This document shows positions 57,562 to 64,000 of a stretch of DNA of 64,000 nucleotides, piece after piece. Origin of the DNA: Escallonia rubra (lineage: Eukaryota > Streptophyta > Magnoliopsida > Escalloniales > Escalloniaceae); assembly GCA_033065855.1 (NCBI GenBank), contig JAVXUO010001786.1, positions 1-64,000 of the forward strand, read 5' to 3'. Below the pieces are notes generated by a model. It did no database searches, was not told the DNA's origin, and worked only from the letters and a program-made list of their open reading frames with translations. Numbering within the stretch: the first letter of the stretch is position 1; each line of letters opens with the position of its first letter. The position numbers and the translations under genes are program-made.

Positions 57562-59350
57562 TGTAACACCCAGGAAATCCCGAAGCGTTAGACAATTATT
57601 TGATCGATAACTTAATGACATGAATAACCTCAATTCAATAAGCAGCACCAATATATGTCAGAGTTTCTAAGAAATACAATACCTAAAATACTCAAAATTA
57701 AATGTTCTTAGATGAAAAGACTAAATTTATGTACTCTAGAGGAAGAAGTAAGCAATGGTTTCCCTCACAGGATCATAATTAAACAAAAGAGTAAAGTACT
57801 CCGACTTCTTATTCAGGCTCTACTAGATCATCCCCAAGTAGTCTACAGATGATTATTGCCTGCAGAAGGGAACAAATAAGGGTGAGCTTTTGAGAGCTCA
57901 GTAAGGTTGCTCAAGAACCAAATAGAGTGATTACAAATGATTTACATGTTCAATTCAATGGCAATATGGGAAAGAGTTTCTACTCAATCCCTTCAGATTA
58001 GTTACCAATACGAACACTTTCAAATACACTGTAAACAATTCAAATGATATTGACACGAGCAATTGCAAAGCCACACAGGCAGTATAGGGTAATAGTTAGC
58101 AAATACACGCAATGCTCAATAGCACTTAGCAAAGGCAAAGAGGCAGTACTCATTAACAATGGTAACTACATATGCATATGTATGATAAGTCGTTCATCAA
58201 GTTACTAGCATGCATCCCACATAGTAAACAAACCATTCTTATAACGCCCCCAAAAATAGATCATCTCTATAACACCTCAATACATCATCTCATGCCAATA
58301 TGCAAAAGAACAATAATCGCTAAATCAACATGTAAATTGATGCTCGATGGGCAAAAAAAAATGAGCATCAACATGAATTTCAGCAGTTGATGAAGGCTCA
58401 AAAATAGGTTTGCAAGGGCAATAAGAACATATTGATATCAATTCATAATTTGGAGTTCAATGATAGTTACAAATAAATTGAAGAAACATAAACGAATACA
58501 AGTGGATGAACTAAGGGGTCGGGTAGAAGTCCTTGCCTTGGTCCGAGACTTAGCTACCTTAACCATAATTTCTTTGCGCTAACCTAAGTTTCACAAATTA
58601 ATAATCAGTATACGTTCTACATTATGATGTTATGAACTCGATATTAACTCCCTATACAGTTCTCGTTCATACTCTCGAAATAAGCAATCCTAAGCGGGTC
58701 CCACAAACGGTCAAATCTAGCTAGAAAACCTAGCACATTCTGCATGCTTTATAGTAACCCAAAATTCATAATAAATAATCATAAAATAGTTTTTAAAACA
58801 ACATATAAAGTCAAAATAACAATTTTCCAAAATTTTGAATATTTTTGATTTAAAAGTAATTTCTTTAGATGTAATAAAAGCCCATGAATAGCCATAGTTG
58901 TTTCTAACTCAAATCAAAATCCAACAATTTTGGTAACAACTTTATAATATATCTAAAAATTGTAGTAACTAAAATCATAATTCAAAAAGCATTAGTACTA
59001 ATTGAAATTTTTTATTAAACTAAATTAAGTGCGATTCAGTTAAGGATACCAAATTAACCTTGAAATTGCTCAAACTTAAACTGGGACTTCTATATAACAA
59101 ACAAAGATTACCATAATGTTTCTAGAATTTAATACATATTTTAAATACAAAATAAATTTTAAAGAAATTGAACTTGCAGAAAAGATTAAAAATTCTAAAT
59201 AATTTCACAAAAATACGACACTTTGCCAGAAATTCTAATATCACCTAAGGTACTCTACTAAAAAAGTTTACTAGCTGACCATCACTGTGCAGCATCCTAC
59301 GCATGCACTGCACACAACCCTAGCACGTGGTACAATTATGGAAGCATTGG
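57562..59350 (-). repeat. LTR-like remnant, probably chromovirus (Tekay/Del type)
   Basis: The left edge reads TGTAACACCCAGG, so on the - strand it ends GGGTGTTACA, a usual LTR end. On that strand it contains CTGAGCTCTCAAAAGCTCACCC, a type of sequence I associate with such LTRs. The right edge is cut by the LTR fragment at 59,351. The family is inferred from these motifs only. Confidence 0.45.
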
Positions 59351-59480
59351 TGCAGACGCCTCATTTTTGTAGGTATTTTAAATTAAATAAATAAAAGCTT
59401 TCTTGTTAATTAGAGTGCATTGTTAAGTCTAGGCTTAGTAATGTGATTTAGTTAAACTAATTCAGACCAGTCCATTAGCG
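59351..59480 (+). repeat. LTR fragment related to the LTR of element 4
   Basis: Begins TGCAGACGCCTCATTTTTG, compared with TGTAGACACCCCATTTCTG in element 4. It stays co-linear for about 130 bp (GAGTGCATTGTTAAGTCTAG compared with GAGTGCATTATTGAGTTCAG), then similarity ends. Orientation is opposite to element 4. Diverged and short. Confidence 0.65.
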
Positions 59481-60468
59481 GACAACCGCCGACAGCACGG
59501 TTCCCCTAGCACCGATGCTCCATCAGCCTCCCCTCATGCCACGGTGCTCTTCAAACCAACTGCCACCACCAAACCACTATACTGTTGCTGCCGCCAGCCA
59601 CCCATTCAATCTCTAGCGAGTAACTTTGGCCTGTGCCTCCACCAAACGCATCACCCAACGCCGCCATCAATCACCACCACACATCGGTCGCACCAACCAT
59701 GGACCACCTCTACGCTGCCGGAACCAATGCGGCTCTGCCACCACTACACGATACTCATCACCGGCCAACCGATCTCCAATTGCCACTGAGATTTTGCTAT
59801 ACCATCGTTGGAAATCTACAACCACCATTAGGGGCCAGAGGCTGCATTACAATGGGTCCTCGACCCACTGCCCAGGCACACTCATAGTTACAGGGGACAG
59901 TCACCGATCGAACAGTGAGATGCAGATACGTGGTGCGTCCAAGGGACCACTATAAGACCTCAGACCAGGCACAACTGCCATCCGATTGTCTCGCCGAGAT
60001 CCCATGACTATGGCATAGAATTGGTTTGTGGTATTAACTATGAAGCGAGGTTTGTTGGTCTTGATGTGATTTTGGTGGCTATGCAGTGGTGGTCATTTAA
60101 TGGCAGTATTGGCGGTTAATGAAATGAAATGAATTAGGTGATTTGTGTGTAGAGCTTTGGGTGTACAATGTGTGTTTGGCAGGCGCGTAAGTGTGGTTAT
60201 TGTAGGACGAATGTGTGTAATGGGGTGCAATTTTTCTGTGTGCGTATGAGGAATGTGGTATGGAGTTTTTTTTTAGGTATAGAGCAGTAACTACGATGGT
60301 GGTGGACTAGTTGTGGGGTTGTTAAAAGGTGGCACCTGTAGTGGTAGATTGGTTGTGGAAGCTAGCAGCCAGTGTGTTGGGTCATGATAGTATGGACAAT
60401 GAAACGGAGTTCGGTGGTACGATTGTGATATTGTTATGGTTATAGTGGTGTTTAACTATGGTGCTGGC
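59481..60468. other. Region without a recognised gene
   Basis: The first half is C/A-rich with CCACC-type triplets, giving His/Pro/Thr-rich open frames in several + frames at once. The second half is T/G-rich. Nothing identifiable. The triplet richness resembles leader sequences of some retroelements. Confidence 0.35.
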
Positions 60469-62470
60469 TGTGATACCCTAAAAATACCAAAAAAATTAAT
60501 CCAACCCGTGAGTTAGATTAATTAAGGAGGGCTATTTTTATTAAGTAGCATTATGTGGGTGATAATTAAGTGTTAGAGAGCCAAATAAGGGGTTAGTGTG
60601 GCCTTGGGGGTTAAAATGTAATTTTGGAAAGTTAGGGGGCAAAAATGCAATTTTGGAAAATATGGTGAACGGGATGCATATTTTTATTAAGTAGCATCAT
60701 TTTGGTGATAATTAGGTGTTAGGGGGTTAAATGAGGGGTTAATGTGGTTTTGGGGTCAAAGTGTAATTTTTCTAAAGTTATGGGGCCAAAGTTAAATTTT
60801 GAAAACTTTGGGGGCTAAAGTGCAATTTTGAAAAGTGTGCACTTAGGTATCAAAATTTGAGAGAAAGTGGTCATAATTTGGCCACCTCCAACTAGAGTTT
60901 CTGATGAATAATCTAATCAATCTTAAATTAATGGAGTGGATGAGATAGAAACAAAAGAAAAAGAAAAGAAAGTGTTGGGGAGGAATATGCAATTTGACAA
61001 AAAGCTTGAAACATGAACAATAACCTGACAACAAAAACGGAGCAGCAGAGGAAAGGAAGAAAAACAGGGAGCTCGGGGAAGAGAAGGAAGAAAAAGGAAG
61101 AAAAAAAGAGAAGAAAGGAAGAAAGGATTCGAAAAAAAAACCTAAGGGTAATCCCTTGTTCCCTTTAGCAAAATTTAATGTGTAACTATAGGTGGGTATG
61201 TAGTGGTGGGTATGTTCTTGTATATATATGTGTTCGGGTGTAACAAAATTAGGTGTGATTTTGTTGTAATTGTTGATGTGTATAAGAGGTTTTAGGAAAG
61301 AAAGGGGTGAGATTGGCAGGTTTGTGTGTGTCTACAGTGTGTGTTCTTGAGTGTTCAATGGGTGTGGGTGTTATGGGTATGTGAGAGTGTGAATAATTGT
61401 GTGTGTGATGTGTTTAATTGTTAGTTAGGATGTGTAATTAGGTGCAAATACACTTATGTAGGTGTTTGGGATGTATGGAAGAGTGACCGTGTGTGAAAGA
61501 GGAGTGTGCTGGTGAGTTTGAGCTTTGGCAAAGGGAGAGGGGTTGAAGAAGGTGTGTGTTTTGAAGGTGAGGTAGTGTGTGTTGTGATGTGAATAATGAC
61601 TGTTTTTGTCGCTAAAAGTGAAAATTAATTAACCAGTTTGAAATCTAAAATTTTAAAAATAGTTAGGGTTTGATTTAGCAAAAGTATAAAAAAGAGACCC
61701 TAGTTATTTTTAAGAGACCTACATTGTGGAAACATTTCAAATTTGTTCGAGGTCGGGAAGGGGGATTAACGGACGCTGTGATTTTGGAAATTTTAGTGAA
61801 ATTTAAAATACCAAACTATCGCGGTTTCACTTGAAAATTTTATGAGGACCCTAGGATGCTGAGAAGTTCCATTTCCCAAAATTTTGAATCGTTTTGAAGT
61901 CATTAGCTATTTTTGGCCATACAGACTTTTAAACGCTCGGTCCAGACAACGGTTCGGGATTTTCGAGTGAAAATTTTATAAAATATTTTTTTACTCAAGA
62001 TTGACTTCAAGAGGCTTATATTAGCATTTTAAAGTGTTTTTAAGATTTTTTGGTGCTGGGAACCCTCGGGGGCATTTTGGTAATTTGCCACCGAGAGGGG
62101 TATTTTGGTAATTTTTCCGGTAAAATTTTCTAAAGGACTTGTTAATCCATGAAGGGATGTAAGGTTGTTTTGAAGCAAATTTGAGGTGTGAGGATGGTAG
62201 TGAACCCTCAGGGGGCATTTTGGTAATTTGTCGCCCATAGGGGAGTGTTTTGGTAATTTTCCCTTTAAAATTTGTTGAGGGACTATTTGTATAAATGATG
62301 TAGTACATATTAGAAGTGGTTTTAAAGTAGTCTTGAGGTATTGGTGGTGTAGCGGCCATTAGGGAGTATTTTGGTAATTTACCATTTTGGCGCTAAATTT
62401 TGGGAACGGGCGTAATTCAGCGTTCAGAGTAGTGGGAAGTGAGGAATGGTTTCAATACATTTAAATAAGG
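60469..62470 (+). repeat. LTR-like remnant containing a homologue of the MULE arm unit
   Basis: Starts TGATACCCTAAAAATACC. The first 400 bp repeat phrases like GGGGTTAATGTGG and GGGGCAAAAATGCAATTTTGG. From about 61,600 to 62,470 it is co-linear with the unit of about 596 bp of the MULE arms, including AAAAGAGACCCTAGTTATTT, GAAGTTCCATTTCCCA, GAGAGGGGTATTTTGGTAAT and the final GTAGTGGGAAGTGAG. The 'bracketing' phrase about bases not being lost (ATTTTGGTAATTT) occurs several times. It may be an LTR from which the MULE drew its arm unit, or a MULE piece inside LTR-like sequence. Confidence 0.55.
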
Positions 62471-63270
62471 CTTTGGAGTCTACATAATCTCATATTATGG
62501 TAGGTGAAACTATGCAAATCCTAAATCAGGTAAAAGATACACATACATGTTATATTATCTATTTTCAAAAGCATTTGAAAATAAAACACAGCAAAATTTT
62601 GAGAATTCGATTCACTACAAGCAAAAATTATAACATGTTACTGTTTAGGAGCACATTAAACAAACACCAACCACCAACCACCAACCACGTAGAACAATGA
62701 TGATTATAGAACAATACATTTAATGTTAATCACAACAAACAAATATCTCAGTCAAGCATTTAAGAATCAGATGATAACAATAATCATAACTGGCAATCAA
62801 AACACGAAATCTTCAGCCAAAACCATACCTACTGGCTCTCGAGATTCACAAAAAATTTTGTGACATTTAAAAAAAAAACGACAAATACAGAAACAATGCT
62901 TCAAGTCTGACGAAGCAAGGTCAACCCAATGACTCGAAGCAATTACAATTAGTAAAGGTTATTAGTCTTTGATAGTATTCGTAGCTTCCCCATGGCCAGT
63001 GGGTCAGATACTATCATGTCAAGTCAAAATAGATTAGATAGAAGCAGGTAAACATCCCAGAAAAATTAAGATGACTAAATAAGAATGACATCTTCTCTGA
63101 CGTCTCAGAGCATATTAACATTCAATTAAGTTGCAGTTGAGTTAATGTACACATAAATGAACTAAATGACAGAGTGAAATTCCAAATTTCTTATCATACT
63201 CTCAACCTAAACTTTCAGATTTAACACTAGTCATTCTTTAACACCACCATTCTCACTCATAATCAAATCA
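62471..63270. other. Region without a recognised gene
   Basis: AT-rich with short open frames and no domain recognised. It contains ACCAACCACC repeats near 62,660-62,690. Confidence 0.35.
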
Positions 63271-63279
63271 CTAAATTAA

Positions 63280-64000
63280 CATTCCTCAAACCTTACGAAC
63301 TTTCAAACACTACTAGGGTTTCCCCTGACAATACACGGATGCATGATTAGAGTATAACCATCTCAGGCCTCGCATGACATCAAACCTCAAGCAGCAAATG
63401 GGATGGGATCCACAAGAAGATCTGTATCTGTAATATAGACAGTACAACCACAGAGAACCGTAGAGACAATCAAGACTCTCCCAACGGGATGCCTATCTCA
63501 AGATCAATTCTTCAAGGACGGGTCTTCACCCTCCATCACTATGTCAAGGTAACGGATGCAAAAGAATATGATGCTCCACAATCAAATAACATACAAACAT
63601 CTCATGGGTTAACCTATAGTGTAGCTGACACCACGTCACCAGATGTAGCAACATCCTGAATAGATATTGGATAAAGCCTAGCTGATGATTTGGGCCTCTG
63701 CCCCTACTGACCTTATCCTCTCTCTTGCAGAGGAACACTGCTCGCTGTTACACCAGCTATAGGTGAACGAAAAAAAGTTGACTAATTATTTCTCATAAAT
63801 GGACAATTTCAAACTGAATGCCCACACTGCGACGCTTAACACATCATCTGATCAATTTATAGCACAATTCACCTCTCTGACTTCTCCCATACATGACACA
63901 TGGGGTGGCAAAAAAAAAAACTGACCTGTCATCCTGACCAGTACTCTAGGTAGGTCAAACTTCGTAACTCTGTGATAGTTCAACTCTAGTACTCTGAGTT
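63280..64000 (-). pseudogene. Fossil gag-protease fragment of a Tekay/Del-type chromovirus
   Basis: On the - strand the stretch from the window end to about 63,280 resembles the zinc-knuckle end of gag followed by the aspartic protease of Tekay/Del elements, with DCGASYSFAS at about 63,560 as the protease active-site region (usually D-S/T-G-A). Reverse transcriptase does not follow to the left, and the gag start lies outside the window. Several breaks. Confidence 0.5.

Overview
This window is intergenic plant DNA made almost wholly of nested transposable elements. The signs of a flowering plant are a FAR1-type Mutator transposase, plant mobile domains (PMD), Tat-lineage and chromodomain Ty3/Gypsy retroelements, an L1-type LINE, and short GT-AG introns. 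I found no complete host gene, no tRNA or rRNA, and no CRISPR. One short open frame beside the first LTR retroelement may be the end of a host gene.

Bases 207-13,315 hold a large Mutator-like DNA transposon (MULE) sitting in an (AT)n tract. It has two very long inverted arms, about 2.9 kb on the left and 3.6 kb on the right. Each arm has an outer C/G-rich part and an inner array of a unit of about 596 bp. Between the arms two genes face each other. On the + strand is a four-exon gene that reads through without a break, for a protein of about 869 residues with a PMD and a Ulp1/SUMO-protease-like (C48) domain. On the - strand is a FAR1/MULE/SWIM transposase with one in-frame stop. An array of a 166-bp unit lies between their 3' ends.

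Bases 13,679-55,843 are one old Ty3/Gypsy element (element 1, + orientation) that served as a landing site. Element 2 (15,634-30,206) is a gag-bearing LTR element with no pol of its own. Inside it are a chromovirus remnant, an L1 LINE (itself split by a solo LTR with a perfect 5-bp target duplication), and a short hAT-like element with an 8-bp duplication. Element 4 (- strand, about 32,600-51,127) lies further along element 1, and inside it is element 3 (- strand, 35,196-48,764), a Tat-lineage element with a second RNase H. Elements 1 and 3 each carry, between pol and the 3' LTR and on the opposite strand, a decayed gene with PMD-like sequence.

Bases 55,844-64,000 are a mosaic of older retroelement pieces with stretches I cannot name. 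One piece, 61,600-62,470, is co-linear with the repeat unit of the MULE arms although it sits in LTR-like sequence.

The main message is that PMD genes occur in three different mobile elements here: once fused to a protease in a DNA transposon and twice as antisense passengers of retroelements. The PMD-protease gene in the MULE has the best-preserved reading frame in the window.
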